A stretch of DNA of 64,000 nt from Nocardia nova (GTDB lineage: Bacteria; Actinomycetota; Actinomycetes; Mycobacteriales; Mycobacteriaceae). Positions within the stretch are counted from its first letter, which is position 1. Every line of letters starts with the position of its first letter. Shown here one piece after another: positions 10,191-22,600 of the stretch. Where the stretch lies: positions 41,346 to 105,345 of the forward strand of contig NZ_PSZE01000023.1 of assembly GCF_002933465.1 (NCBI RefSeq), read 5' to 3'. The notes beneath the pieces are model-generated. The model was not told the DNA's origin, made no database searches, and saw only the letters and a list, made by a program, of their open reading frames with translations. Both the position numbers and the translations under genes were made by a program.

Positions 10191-11441
10191 TCAGTACCGT
10201 CCGAAGGCGAGCGCCACGTTGTGGCCACCGAAACCGAACGAGTTGTTGATCGCGTACTCGATGTCCTGGCGACGGGCCTCACCGTGCACGACATCCAGGT
10301 CGATCTCCGGGTCCTGGTTGTCCAGGTTCAGCGTGGGCGGAACGATGCCGTCACGAATGCTGAGCACGGTGAGCACCGACTCGAGGGCGCCCACAGCGCC
10401 GATCGAGTGGCCCAGCGCGGACTTGGGCGCGTAGACCGAGGCGTGCTTGCCCACGGCCTTGTAGATCGCGTTCGCTTCCGCGGTGTCCCCGATCGGGGTG
10501 GCGGTCGCGTGCGCATTGATGTGCGTGATGTCGGACTTCGACAGTCCGGCGGTCTGCATGGCGCGCTCCATGGCGCGCGCCGCACCGGCACCCGTGGGAT
10601 CCGGGGCGACCAGATGGAAGCCGTCGGACGTGATGCCGGCACCCAGCAGGCGGGCGTGGATGGTGGCCCCGCGCGCCTTGGCGTGCTCTTCGGTCTCGAC
10701 GACCATCAGTGCACCGGCCTCGCCGAAGACGAAGCCGTCACGATCCTTGTCGAACGGCCGCGACGCGCCCTTGGGGTCGTCGTTGCGGGTGCTCATCGCG
10801 CGCATCATGGAGAACGCGGCGATCGGCACGTCGGAGATGTAGCCCTCGACACCGCCGGTGACCACCATGTCGGCGTCGCCCATGACGATCATCCGCCACG
10901 CGTTGGCGATGCCCTCGGATCCCGACGAACATGCCGAGACCGGGGTGACCACTCCCGCCTTGGCCCCCAGTTCGAGGCCCACGACAGCGGACGGCCCGTT
11001 CGGCATGACCATCTGAACGGCCAGCGGCGAAATCTTGCGGTAGCCGCCGTTCTTCAGCTTGTCCACCGAGTCGATGAGCGCGTCGCCGCCGCCGAGACCG
11101 GTGCCGATCGACACGGCCAGGCGCTCGGGGTCGACCTCGGGGCTGCCGGCGTTCTTCCACACCTCGCGCCCCAGCACCATCGCCAGCCGCTCGACATAGG
11201 CCATGCGGCGGATCTCGACTCGGCTGAGCAGGGTGTCCGGCGAAACCTTCAGGTGGCCGCCGATGCGAACCGGGAGGTCGTATTCCTCGATGAAGGAATC
11301 CTCGAGAACGTCGATGCCGCTCTCGCCGTTGAGGAGTCCCTTCCACGTCGCATCGACGTCACCGGCGATCGACGTGGTCGCCGCCATGCTGGTGACGACG
11401 ACGTTGGGGAAGTTCCCGTTCAAAGTGGAAGGAGTGGTCAC
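10191..11441 (-). CDS. kasA: Beta-ketoacyl-ACP synthase, KasA type
   Basis: A 416-residue condensing enzyme that elongates meromycolate chains on AcpM in FAS-II. The triad falls at Cys171 (TPVSACSSGSE), His311 (NAHATATPIGD) and His345 (LGHSIGAVGA), the same numbers as in M. tuberculosis KasA as I remember it. The C-terminus NNSFGFGGHNVALAFGRY also matches. GTG at 11441 follows the acpM stop by ten bases and gives the N-terminus TTPSTLNGNFPNVVVT, which aligns with KasA. Only one kas gene lies here, so this enzyme probably does the work shared by KasA and KasB in mycobacteria, consistent with the shorter mycolates of Nocardia. Confidence 0.94.
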   Translation of the reverse strand: MTTPSTLNGNFPNVVVTSMAATTSIAGDVDATWKGLLNGESGIDVLEDSFIEEYDLPVRIGGHLKVSPDTLLSRVEIRRMAYVERLAMVLGREVWKNAGSPEVDPERLAVSIGTGLGGGDALIDSVDKLKNGGYRKISPLAVQMVMPNGPSAVVGLELGAKAGVVTPVSACSSGSEGIANAWRMIVMGDADMVVTGGVEGYISDVPIAAFSMMRAMSTRNDDPKGASRPFDKDRDGFVFGEAGALMVVETEEHAKARGATIHARLLGAGITSDGFHLVAPDPTGAGAARAMERAMQTAGLSKSDITHINAHATATPIGDTAEANAIYKAVGKHASVYAPKSALGHSIGAVGALESVLTVLSIRDGIVPPTLNLDNQDPEIDLDVVHGEARRQDIEYAINNSFGFGGHNVALAFGRY

Positions 11442-11451
11442 AGTGTCGGCC

Positions 11452-11751
11452 TTACTGGGCGTCGAACTTGGCCTTGAGCTCCGCGGCCATCTCGGAGTTC
11501 TCGGCCTCGAGCTTCTGGACGTAGGCAACCGAATCGCCGACAGTCTTCAGGCTGGCGAGATCCTCGTCGGGGATCTTGACGCCGTACTTGTCCTCCATCT
11601 GCACCGCGATCTCGACCATCGACAGCGAGTCGATGTCCAGGTCGTCGACGAAGGACTTCTCCATCGTCACCTCGGAGGGCTCGATGCCAGTCACCTCTTC
11701 GATGATCTTGCCGAGCTCTTCGACGATCTGTTCCTGGGTCAGAGCGGCCAC
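11452..11751 (-). CDS. acpM: Meromycolate extension acyl carrier protein AcpM
   Basis: A 99-residue acyl carrier protein. The phosphopantetheine site is Ser42 in DLDIDSLSMVEIAVQ, nearly identical to mycobacterial AcpM, and the acidic helix II (VQMEDKYGVKIPDEDL) follows. A C-terminal extension beyond the usual 75-80 residues (ENSEMAAELKAKFDAQ) is shared with AcpM but shorter than the mycobacterial one. GTG at 11751 is supported by GGGAG eight bases upstream. It sits between fabD (130 bp gap) and kasA (10 bp gap), so it is co-transcribed with them. Confidence 0.93.
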   Translation of the reverse strand: MAALTQEQIVEELGKIIEEVTGIEPSEVTMEKSFVDDLDIDSLSMVEIAVQMEDKYGVKIPDEDLASLKTVGDSVAYVQKLEAENSEMAAELKAKFDAQ

Positions 11752-11881
11752 TTGGTGGCTCCCTTCTTGTTCCTTCGTTGGTCCGACGTGAATCGGAGGT
11801 CCCATTACTTTTTCGGTACGAGCTGGACAAACGTTTCGTCCTGCTCGCTCACGGTCGCATCACTGCGAGCCGCGAGGAAAG

Positions 11882-12796
11882 CTAGCCGGTTGCCGAGAGC
11901 TCGACAAACGCGGGGATGTTCTCGGGGGTCTTCAGCGCCAGATTCGGGGTGCCCTTGAGCTCCCGCTTGGCGATGCCGACCAGGGTTCCGGCCGGCGGCA
12001 ATTCGGCCACCGCGGAAACCCCTGCCGCGCGAACGGTTTCGGTGCACAGATCCCACCGGACGGGCCGGGTCACCTGTGCCGCCAGCTTGTCGATGGCGTC
12101 TGTGCCCGAGTCGACCGGCTTGCCGTCGTAGTTCGACAGCAGGGTCCGGGTCGGCTCACCGGGGACCATCTGGGAGATGGCTTCGGCCACCGCGTCCTGG
12201 GCGGGTGCCATGAACGCGGTGTGGAAGGCTCCGGCGACGGGCAGCGCGCGAATCCGCGCCTTTTCCGGCGGGTTCGCCGCCAGTTCCACCAACGCGTCCA
12301 GCCGGCCTGCCGCCACGATCTGACCGACCGCGTTGCGGTTGGCCGGGACCAGGTCGAGTTCGGCGAGCCGGTCGAGCACCGCGGCTTCGTCGCCACCGAG
12401 CACGGCGGACATGCCGGTCGGAACCAGCGCACACGCCTTGGCCATCTCCGCACCGCGAATCGCGGCCAGTTTCACCGCGTCATCGGGGGAGATGACACCG
12501 GCGACAGCTGCGGCGGCGAGCTCGCCGACCGAATGTCCGGCGACGATGGTATCCGCCGGAACCGATTCGTGCGGAATCTCGGCGAAAGCCAGCAGCGCGG
12601 CGGCGACGACCAGCGGCTGGGTCACCGCGGTATCGGTGATCTCTTCCGCGGTGGCGGTGGTGCCGAGGCGGAGCAGATCCAGGCCGGAGGCCTTGGACCA
12701 TAGTTCGAGGCGGTCACGCGCGCCGGGAAGGTCGAGCCATGGCGCGAGCATGCCGGGTGTCTGGGAGCCCTGTCCGGGGGCGAACAACGCGATCAC
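11882..12796 (-). CDS. fabD: Malonyl-CoA:ACP transacylase FabD
   Basis: Transfers malonyl from CoA to AcpM; 304 residues. PGQGSQ at 7-12, the nucleophile Ser89 in AGHSVGELAA, the RGAEMAKA arginine and the catalytic histidine in GAFHTAFM (near 194) are all present. GTG at 12796 gives the N-terminus IALFAPGQGSQTPGML, as in mycobacterial FabD, and removes about 30 unlikely residues of the longer frame. It is the first gene of the FAS-II operon; the 128 bp upstream carry a MabR-type operator. Confidence 0.94.
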   Translation of the reverse strand: MIALFAPGQGSQTPGMLAPWLDLPGARDRLELWSKASGLDLLRLGTTATAEEITDTAVTQPLVVAAALLAFAEIPHESVPADTIVAGHSVGELAAAAVAGVISPDDAVKLAAIRGAEMAKACALVPTGMSAVLGGDEAAVLDRLAELDLVPANRNAVGQIVAAGRLDALVELAANPPEKARIRALPVAGAFHTAFMAPAQDAVAEAISQMVPGEPTRTLLSNYDGKPVDSGTDAIDKLAAQVTRPVRWDLCTETVRAAGVSAVAELPPAGTLVGIAKRELKGTPNLALKTPENIPAFVELSATG

Positions 12797-12862
12797 GCCT
12801 CTAACAAAACACCGTGAGGGGGCTCCGTGGAGATGTCGGCGCCGATGATGTTTGAGGGACGC

Positions 12863-12883
12863 TTTTGTGTGGACCCCACAAAA
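12863..12883. promoter_or_regulatory. MabR-type operator upstream of fabD
   Basis: TTTTGT (12863-12868) and ACAAAA (12878-12883) flank nine bases, and the symmetry extends inward to 10-base arms with one mismatch. The half-sites and spacing match what I recall of the MabR target in the M. tuberculosis fasII promoter. It lies 67 bases upstream of the fabD GTG and 42 bases beyond the mabR stop. Confidence 0.8.
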
Positions 12884-12924
12884 CGCCACGTGGGTTGTCG
12901 CGATCGACCGATTCCCGAGATCCG

Positions 12925-14253
12925 TTACAGGCGATCTTCGTAGAAAGTTGCCGGCGAGTCCTCTGGGGCAGGTGTTGACGATTCGTTACGGGTTCGTGTC
13001 AAACGACCTACTGTTGCCGCGATTCGGAGCACATAGGCGTCGCGAGGATTCATCGGATCCCGGCCCGTGACTTCGGCGATGCGCTTGAGCCGGTAGCGGA
13101 CCGTATTTGGATGAACGAACAGCTGCCGGGCGCAAGTCTCGACCGCTCCACCGCAGTCGAGGTAGGCGTCGAGAGTGTCCGACAAGGCCGACCCGGCGGC
13201 GGCCAACGGTAGCACAAGGTACTCGTTGAGAGCGTCGACCGCAGCCCGATCGCCGAGCAGTGCTCGCTCGGGCAGAAGTTCGGAGGCGTGCACCGGTCGC
13301 GGCGCCGCTCGCCAGCCCACCACGGCCTCCATTCCGGCCATCGCCTCCACCGCGCTGACGTGGGCCGCGGACAGCGTGCGCATGGTCGGGCCGATCACCA
13401 CGGGACCGTCGGAGAACGCCTCGGCGAGAAGGTCCATCAGGAACGGCGAGGGATAGCCGGTATCACCGAGATTGCCGCTGACCACCATCACCAGCCGCGA
13501 ACCCTGCACGACGGCCAGTGCCGCGCGGCCGTGCCGGGCGGCGATGGCGTGCACCGAACTCACCACGGCCACTTGGTCTTTCGGTGGCGTGCCGACCAGG
13601 ACCGTCGCGGCGGCGGTGGCATCCCAGTTCAATGTGGCCGCGCGCGAGAGCATTTCGGCGCCGGTGTCACCGCGCACCACGGCGTCGACCACCAGCGCCT
13701 CCAGGCGGGTGTCCCAGGCGCCACGGGATTCGGCCGCGGAGGCGTAGACCGAGGCCGCGGCGAAACCGAGTTCACGGCCGTAGCGCAGCACCGCCTCGGT
13801 GAGCGCCACCAGCTGGCGGTCGTTGCGGGCCAGCGCCGGCAGCCACTGCTCGAAGAACTCCATCGCGACCCGGACCATGTCGACGGTCTGGCGCAAGGTC
13901 AGCCGGCGGGCCAGGTCCTGCGGGATCACCTGGAACGCGTCGAGGCTGAAGCGGATATCACTTTCCGGATCCTGCAACCACTCCAGGAAATTGACCACCG
14001 CGGTCTGCACCAGCATCTGCAGGCCCGCGCGCTGGGCGGCATCCAGATCGCCGAAGAACGGTAGCCGGTCCTCCATCGAGGCGATCGCCTCGGTGGACAG
14101 CCGCCCGGAGAACTGTTTCACCCTCTTGAGCAGGGTGTCCGGCAGCGGATCGCGGCTTTGCCGATTGGGTGACAGCGCCCCAGTCGGCAGATAGACCTCG
14201 TGCTCGGACGACCCCTCGGAAACCCGGCGAGGCCTCGGCGGTTTACGTTCCAC
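12925..14253 (-). CDS. mabR: FAS-II transcriptional regulator MabR (PucR type)
   Basis: A 442-residue regulator with a PucR-like architecture: a large N-terminal sensor region, a GGDEF-like middle fold and a C-terminal helix-turn-helix (ARQLFVHPNTVRYRLKRI, about residues 385-402). In M. tuberculosis the orthologue Rv2242 sits between aceE and fabD, binds the fasII promoter and is controlled by long-chain acyl-CoA. The position is identical here and a matching operator lies between this gene and fabD. It is transcribed in the same direction as both neighbours, but a hairpin separates it from aceE. ATG at 14253 is the only start giving the full conserved N-terminus. Confidence 0.88.
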   Translation of the reverse strand: MERKPPRPRRVSEGSSEHEVYLPTGALSPNRQSRDPLPDTLLKRVKQFSGRLSTEAIASMEDRLPFFGDLDAAQRAGLQMLVQTAVVNFLEWLQDPESDIRFSLDAFQVIPQDLARRLTLRQTVDMVRVAMEFFEQWLPALARNDRQLVALTEAVLRYGRELGFAAASVYASAAESRGAWDTRLEALVVDAVVRGDTGAEMLSRAATLNWDATAAATVLVGTPPKDQVAVVSSVHAIAARHGRAALAVVQGSRLVMVVSGNLGDTGYPSPFLMDLLAEAFSDGPVVIGPTMRTLSAAHVSAVEAMAGMEAVVGWRAAPRPVHASELLPERALLGDRAAVDALNEYLVLPLAAAGSALSDTLDAYLDCGGAVETCARQLFVHPNTVRYRLKRIAEVTGRDPMNPRDAYVLRIAATVGRLTRTRNESSTPAPEDSPATFYEDRL

Positions 14254-14296
14254 TGTTCAATAGTCCGTCATCGCGCTGGTCGGTCTCCGCAACACC

Positions 14297-14327
14297 CCGG
14301 TAGGGGCGCGATTCGCGCCCCTACCGG
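14297..14327 (-). terminator. Terminator downstream of aceE
   Basis: A 14-bp perfect GC-rich stem (CCGGTAGGGGCGCG and complement) with an ATT loop starts six bases after the aceE stop, reading on the minus strand. It separates aceE from mabR transcription. Confidence 0.8.
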
Positions 14328-14332
14328 ACCGG

Positions 14333-17257
<2,925 letters not shown>

Positions 17258-17494
17258 AATCAATGCTCCTCGTACAGGGGGTGGACAAGCTGATGGCTCT
17301 AACCCCGGGCAGCACCGCTGGTGTGCGGGCCGTCCGTCGCTCACGGTTGGGGGCGCACCTCACATCCTTGTCGATGATGCGTCCCAGGTCATCATGTCAG
17401 CCGTAAATCCAGTACCGTTCGCTAGGCTGGGACGCTCGCCGCAGCGAACTCGCCACAGGACATTCTTTCGACTGCTCGAGAAGCGGGGAGGACG

Positions 17495-18052
17495 ATGAAA
17501 CTGCTGAACCCACGTGGGTTCGGACTGATGTGCGCGGCCTTGGCGGTCGGCACCGGACTGGTGGTGGCAGGATGCTCTACCGCTGTCCACGGTACCGCGA
17601 CTGTGAACCAGGCCGACGCGGCCGCGTTTCGGACCGAGATGGCAGCGTCCTCGGCCGCGGCCACTTCGTCGAAAAAGGCCGCCGCGCAGACGAAAGCCGT
17701 CGCCGACAACTGCACACCGTTCCGTGAGACCACCGGCGCCGCGGTGACGAAGTACAACGACTTCGTCGACGCGCACGATGCGAACGCCCCCGACCAGGAC
17801 GCCAAGCGCGATTCCGCCGCCCAGACTCTCGAGGACGCCGCGCGGACCGTGGAGGGGCGGGTCACCGCCGCCGGCGACGCGTTACCCCCGGATCTCGCGC
17901 AGAAGCTCACCGAATACGTGAACGCCGCACGCGGCCTGGCCGGCGAATCCCGCAAGATGACCTACACCGCACCGGTCGGCACGCTCAACGACGCCAGTAA
18001 GCGAGTCAACGACGCGCTGAACGCGGTGCGGACCGCATGCCCGGCGCGATAG
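17495..18052 (+). CDS. Putative secreted lipoprotein, Rv2240c-like
   Basis: A 185-residue exported protein. A basic start and a hydrophobic stretch (MCAALAVGTGLVV) end in the lipobox VAGC, so Cys27 should be lipidated and anchor the protein in the membrane. The rest is Ala/Lys/Asp-rich and helical, with two further cysteines (near 73 and the C-terminus) that may form a disulphide. GGGGAGG three bases before the ATG fixes the start. The gene occupies the position of Rv2240c, divergent from aceE. Function unknown. Confidence 0.8.
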   Translation: MKLLNPRGFGLMCAALAVGTGLVVAGCSTAVHGTATVNQADAAAFRTEMAASSAAATSSKKAAAQTKAVADNCTPFRETTGAAVTKYNDFVDAHDANAPDQDAKRDSAAQTLEDAARTVEGRVTAAGDALPPDLAQKLTEYVNAARGLAGESRKMTYTAPVGTLNDASKRVNDALNAVRTACPAR

Positions 18053-18229
18053 CCGGGAAACGGATGTCCCGGGGCCGCTCAGGGCGTTGCGAACCGCCTC
18101 CGCACGCTTCGCCCCGGGGCATGCATCCGCGACATTTCGGAGGTTATTTGGGCGGATCGGCTTGCGTTGCGGCCGATAACCATGTTCGCTTGCAACTATC
18201 TGTTGTCGGGAGTTGAGGAGGACACCACC

Positions 18230-18652
18230 GTGGTCGCCGCGGCGGACGCGCAGAACTACGCTCAGAAGCTTGGCATTGCCCACGGCATGGCGGTTCAGGA
18301 GTTGGGCTGGGACGAGGACACCGCAGACGAGTTGAGGGCGTCTGTCGAGGACGCGATCGGCTCCGAGCTACTCGACGAGGACACCGACGAGGTGATCGAC
18401 GTCGTACTGCTGTGGTGGCGCGACGGAGACGGGGACCTGGTCGACGAGCTGATGGATGCCATCGGTCCGCTCGCCGAGGACGGTGTCGTGTGGGTGCTCA
18501 CCCCCAAGACCGGTCAGCCCGGCCATGTCGATCCCAGCGAGATCGCCGAGTCCGCCCCCACCGCGGGGTTGACGTCGACCACACCGGTCAGCCTCGGCAC
18601 CTGGACCGGCACCAAGCTGATGCAGCCCAAGACGCCCTCGAAGCAGCGCTGA
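18230..18652 (+). CDS. DUF3052 family protein
   Basis: A 140-residue acidic protein. YAQKLGIAHGMAVQELGWDEDTAD and LLWWRDGDGDLVDELMDA are typical of DUF3052, an actinobacterial family in which the M. tuberculosis member Rv2239c sits beside ahpE. GTG at 18230 has GAGGAGG eight bases upstream and is clearly better than the ATG at 18167. It lies between the lipoprotein gene and ahpE on the same strand, probably co-transcribed with ahpE. Function unknown. Confidence 0.87.
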   Translation: MVAAADAQNYAQKLGIAHGMAVQELGWDEDTADELRASVEDAIGSELLDEDTDEVIDVVLLWWRDGDGDLVDELMDAIGPLAEDGVVWVLTPKTGQPGHVDPSEIAESAPTAGLTSTTPVSLGTWTGTKLMQPKTPSKQR

Positions 18653-18731
18653 TCCACCGCGTGACTATTGTTTCGCACGGGCGGCCGCCGAGTACCGGAA
18701 CAGCCCGCCGTCGAAGACAGGAGGACTGCGC

Positions 18732-19196
18732 ATGCCGCTCGAAGTAGGAACGGCCGCACCGGATTTCACGCTGAAGGATCAGAACAACCAGGATGTGAGC
18801 CTCGCCGATTACCGAGGCCACAAGAATGTCCTGATCGTCTTCTATCCGCTGGCTTTCACCGGCATCTGCCAGGGTGAGCTGTGCAAGGTGCGCGACGAAC
18901 TGCCGAAGTTCCAGAACGACAACGCCGAGATCCTCGCCATCTCCGTCGGGCCCCCGCCCACCCACAAGATCTGGGCGGCCGAGCAGGGCTACACCTTCCC
19001 GCTGCTGTCGGATTTCTGGCCGCACGGCGCCGTCACCCAGGCCTACGGTGTCTTCAACGACAAAACCGGCTTCCCCAACCGCGGCACCTTCGTCGTGGAC
19101 AAGGACGGAATCATCCGTTTCGCCGAAATGAACGGCCCCGGAGAGCCCCGTGACCAGGCGGCTTGGGAGAAAGCGCTCACTGCACTAGATTCATGA
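18732..19196 (+). CDS. ahpE: Peroxiredoxin AhpE
   Basis: A 154-residue thiol peroxidase that reduces peroxides and peroxynitrite. The peroxidatic Cys46 lies in PLAFTGICQGEL, with PPPTHKIWAAEQ and LLSDFWPHG as in M. tuberculosis AhpE. There is a second cysteine at 51, five residues after the first, where the M. tuberculosis protein (a 1-Cys enzyme) has Asp as I recall. This is the spacing of the resolving cysteine in PrxQ/BCP enzymes. AGGAGG seven bases upstream supports the ATG. Likely transcribed with the DUF3052 gene. Confidence 0.92.
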   Translation: MPLEVGTAAPDFTLKDQNNQDVSLADYRGHKNVLIVFYPLAFTGICQGELCKVRDELPKFQNDNAEILAISVGPPPTHKIWAAEQGYTFPLLSDFWPHGAVTQAYGVFNDKTGFPNRGTFVVDKDGIIRFAEMNGPGEPRDQAAWEKALTALDS

Positions 19197-19270
19197 ACCG
19201 CCGCGCACGGTCCCGGACATCCGGCCCCGCGCAGCACACCATCTTCACCGCCGCCCGGCCGGTGAAGTCC

Positions 19271-19342
19271 GGGCGTATAGCTCAGTGGTAGAGCACTGGT
19301 TTTACACACCAGCGGTCGGGGGTTCGAACCCCTCTGCGCCCA
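19271..19342 (+). tRNA. tRNA-Val (anticodon TAC)
   Basis: A full cloverleaf of 72 bases. The acceptor GGGCGTA pairs with TGCGCCC (one G-U), the D arm is GCTC/GAGC, the anticodon stem CTGGT/ACCAG encloses the loop TTTACAC with anticodon TAC, and the T arm carries GGTTCGAAC. A73 follows; CCA is not encoded. A transposase remnant begins about 40 bases downstream. Confidence 0.95.
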
Positions 19343-19382
19343 CCCAGAGAGAGACTTATCGGAACCGGCGGACGCTGGTTCG

Positions 19383-19598
19383 TTTCAGGGTATCGCCGTC
19401 CGCATCGCGCGCAAAGGCATCGAATCCTCGCAGCGCCTCGGCCGCCACCGCTGGGTCATCGAACGCACCATCTCCTTGCTCACCGGCTACCACCGGCTCA
19501 ACATCCGCTACGACCGCAAAGCCACACACTTCCTCACGTTCCTCACCCTCGTCTCGGCGCTGACCTGCAACAAGAAGCTGACCAAATACGCCGCATGA
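19383..19598 (+). pseudogene. IS5-family transposase, C-terminal remnant
   Basis: The frame ending with TGA at 19596-19598 reads RLGRHRWVIERTISLLTGYH followed by RLNIRYDRK, the C-terminal DDE-transposase signature of IS5-type elements (the final Glu of DDE lies in WVIERT). About 70 codons remain; the N-terminal four fifths, a start codon and recognisable inverted repeats are missing. It is an old insertion scar directly after tRNA-Val. Confidence 0.75.
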
Positions 19599-19666
19599 GA
19601 CATGGCCCAAGGCTCGGCGGAGATAGTCTGGTTGGTGTACTGCGATGGGTGAAACGCGAGTAGTCG

Positions 19667-22600
19667 ATGGCCGAGGTCGATCCACACATAACGCAGCGTG
19701 ATGTCTGCTCAGATGGCGTCGCGGCGTTGCGGGCTGTGGGGTTCGAGGATGCCGAGGAGATAGGTCGGGGCGGTTTCGGTGTTGTGTATCGCTGCGTCCA
19801 GCCCGCGCTGGATCGGACGGTGGCGGTCAAGGTCCTTACCGGCGAGCTGGACGAGAACCGTGAGCGGTTCTTTCGCGAGCAGCGCGCAATGGGCCGCCTC
19901 ACCGGGCACCCGAACATCGTTAGTGTGCTGCAGGTCGGCGAAACCGAGACCGGCCAACCTTACCTGGTGATGCAGTTCCACCCGCGGGGGTCGCTGGATG
20001 CGTGGATTCACCTCCATGGCCCCCTCGCGATGGAGCACGTGCTGGGGTTGGGGGTGAGAATGGCGGGTGCGTTGGAGACGGCGCATCGTTTCGGAGTGCT
20101 GCACCGCGATGTGAAGCCGGCGAATATTTTGCTGACCGACTACGGCCAGTTCGCTTTGACGGACTTCGGAATCGCCCACATTGCAGGTGGTTTCGAGACG
20201 GCGACAGGCACTGTCACCGGGTCACCGGCTTTTACCGCGCCCGAGGTGCTGGGCGGAGAAACGCCGAGCGCTGCGTCGGACGTCTACGCGCTGGGTGCCA
20301 CATTGTTTTGTGCGCTAACTGGGCGCGCGGCGTTCGAGCGTCGCCGTGGCGAGCAGGTGGTGGCGCAGTTCCTGCGGATCACCACACAGCCCGTACCGGA
20401 CCTGCGCGAAAGTGGCGTCCCCGCCGATGTTTGTGCCGCGATCGAGGTGGCGATGTCTCGCGACCCGCACGACCGCCCCTCCGCGGTGGCCTTGGGCGAA
20501 CAACTGCAGCGAGTCCAACTAGCCCACGGTTTCGAAGTCGAGCAGATGGCGCTGCGCGACCAACCACTTGCGGACGAGGCGGCCGACGACAAGCCCATGC
20601 CCTCGGTTCGCGGCGGCGACCTTGCGCGGCTCGCGGAATCGGCGAGCCGGGAGTTGGGAAATCTGCCACTGGATTTGAACAGCTTCGTCGGTCGGCGCGC
20701 CCTGCTGTCGCAGGTGAAGACTCTGCTGTCGGAGTGCCGCCTGGTGACGCTGACCGGCATGGGCGGGGTTGGCAAGACCAGGCTCGCGCTGCGAGCTGCT
20801 CGCAGGATCCGGCAGGGCTTTTCCGGCGGAGCATGGCTGGTCGAGTTGGGTGAACTGCGCGAGGACGCGTCGCTTGTCGATGTTGTGGGCGCCGCCGTCG
20901 GTCTGCGGAGCCCGGTCGGCAGACCCATGCTCGAGTTGCTGGTGGAATTCTGCTCCACGCGTGCGCCGTTGCTGGTGCTGGACAACTGCGAGCAGGTGAT
21001 CGATGCCGTCGCGGAGCTGGCCGAGTCGTTGTTGCAAGCCTGCCCGCAGGTGCGGATTCTGGCTACTAGCCGCGAGGCTCTCGGCATCGACGGGGAAGCG
21101 GTGTTGCCGGTGCCTCCGCTGGCGTTTCCGGACCCGACTGGTGAGCCCTCGCTGCGGGCCATAACGCATCATGATGCGGTGGTGCTTTTCGCAGAACGGG
21201 CGGTCGCGGTGGTGCCGGGCTTCGAGCTGACCAAGGACAACACGCTCGGCGTGGCCCGGATCTGCGCCAGGCTGGACGGGTTGCCGTTGGCGATCGAACT
21301 GGCTGCCGCGCGACTGCGCACCATGTCCATAGAGCAAATTCTGCAGCGGCTGACCGACCGGTATGCCCTGTTGACCCGTGGCAGTCGCCGTGCGCCGACA
21401 CGGCAGCAGACGCTGCGATGGTGCATCGGCTGGAGTTACGACCTATGCAAATCTGCCGAACAGCGGTTGTGGAGGCAGCTGTCGGTGTTCGCCGGAAGTT
21501 TTGAACTCGACGCCGCCGAGGCTGTGTGCGACGCCGACTTGGCCGAATCCGACTTTCTCGACTCTTTGTCCGCGCTGGTGGACAAGTCGATCTTGATCCG
21601 CGAAGAAGCAGACGGCGCAGTGCGTTTCCGGATGCTGGAGACGGTGCAAGAATACGGCAGGGACAAGATCGAGGAGGCAGGCGAGCAGAATGACCTGCGC
21701 CGTCGCCATCGGGACTGGTATGAGCGATGGGTGCGCGACACGAGGGCCGAGTGGATCAGCCCCCGTCAGCTCGACCACGTAGCTCGGCTCGAGACAGAGC
21801 TGCCGAATCTGCGTAAGGCGATGGAGTTCAGCCTGGCCGAGGCCGGCGAGCACGCGTTGCGGATAGCGGCCGGCCTGTTCCCGTTCTGGCTCCTGCGCGG
21901 GCGGCTGAGCGAGGGCCGCCGCTGGTGCGACAGCGCGCTGGCCCGTTCCTCCGGCGCACCGACCGCGGACCGAGCCGATGTGCTCTTGCCTGCCAGCATG
22001 CTAGCCGCGCTTCAAGGTGACCTATCGGTAGCGGCCAGCCGCGTCGCGGAGCTCAACACCGTGGCGGAGCACACGGCGGCGACTCGTCCTCTGGCCATCT
22101 ACGCTGACGGGTTCGTCGCCCTTCTGGGCGGAGATCCCGCTCGCGCACGCACCCGCCTGGACGAAGCCCTCGATCTCTCCGGTGCAAGCACTGATTTGTT
22201 CTTGCAGTTGGCGATGCTGGTTGATCTGGGATGGGCGCACGAACTTCGTGGTGATACCGCGTCGGCCCTCACTTGCTATGAGCGGGTGCTGACTACCGCT
22301 GAATCCCACGGAGAATCGGTGTTTCGGGAGTATGCCCTGTGGGGCACCGGACTTGCCGTATGGAGGAACGGACAGCGGGAGCGAGCTGCGCAGATGCTGC
22401 GAGCGGGACTTCGCTCGACCCTATCTACGGGTGATTCACTGACGGCCGCGGCGTGTTTGGAGATCCTGGCCTGGATCGCAGGCGAGCAGCACGAGGCCCG
22501 ACGCGCGGCCGTGCTCATGGGCGCGGCCGATACGCTGGGCCATCTCGCGGGCAGCTCCGCGGTGCTGTTCCCCCACTTGCTCGTCCACCATGAGGAATGT

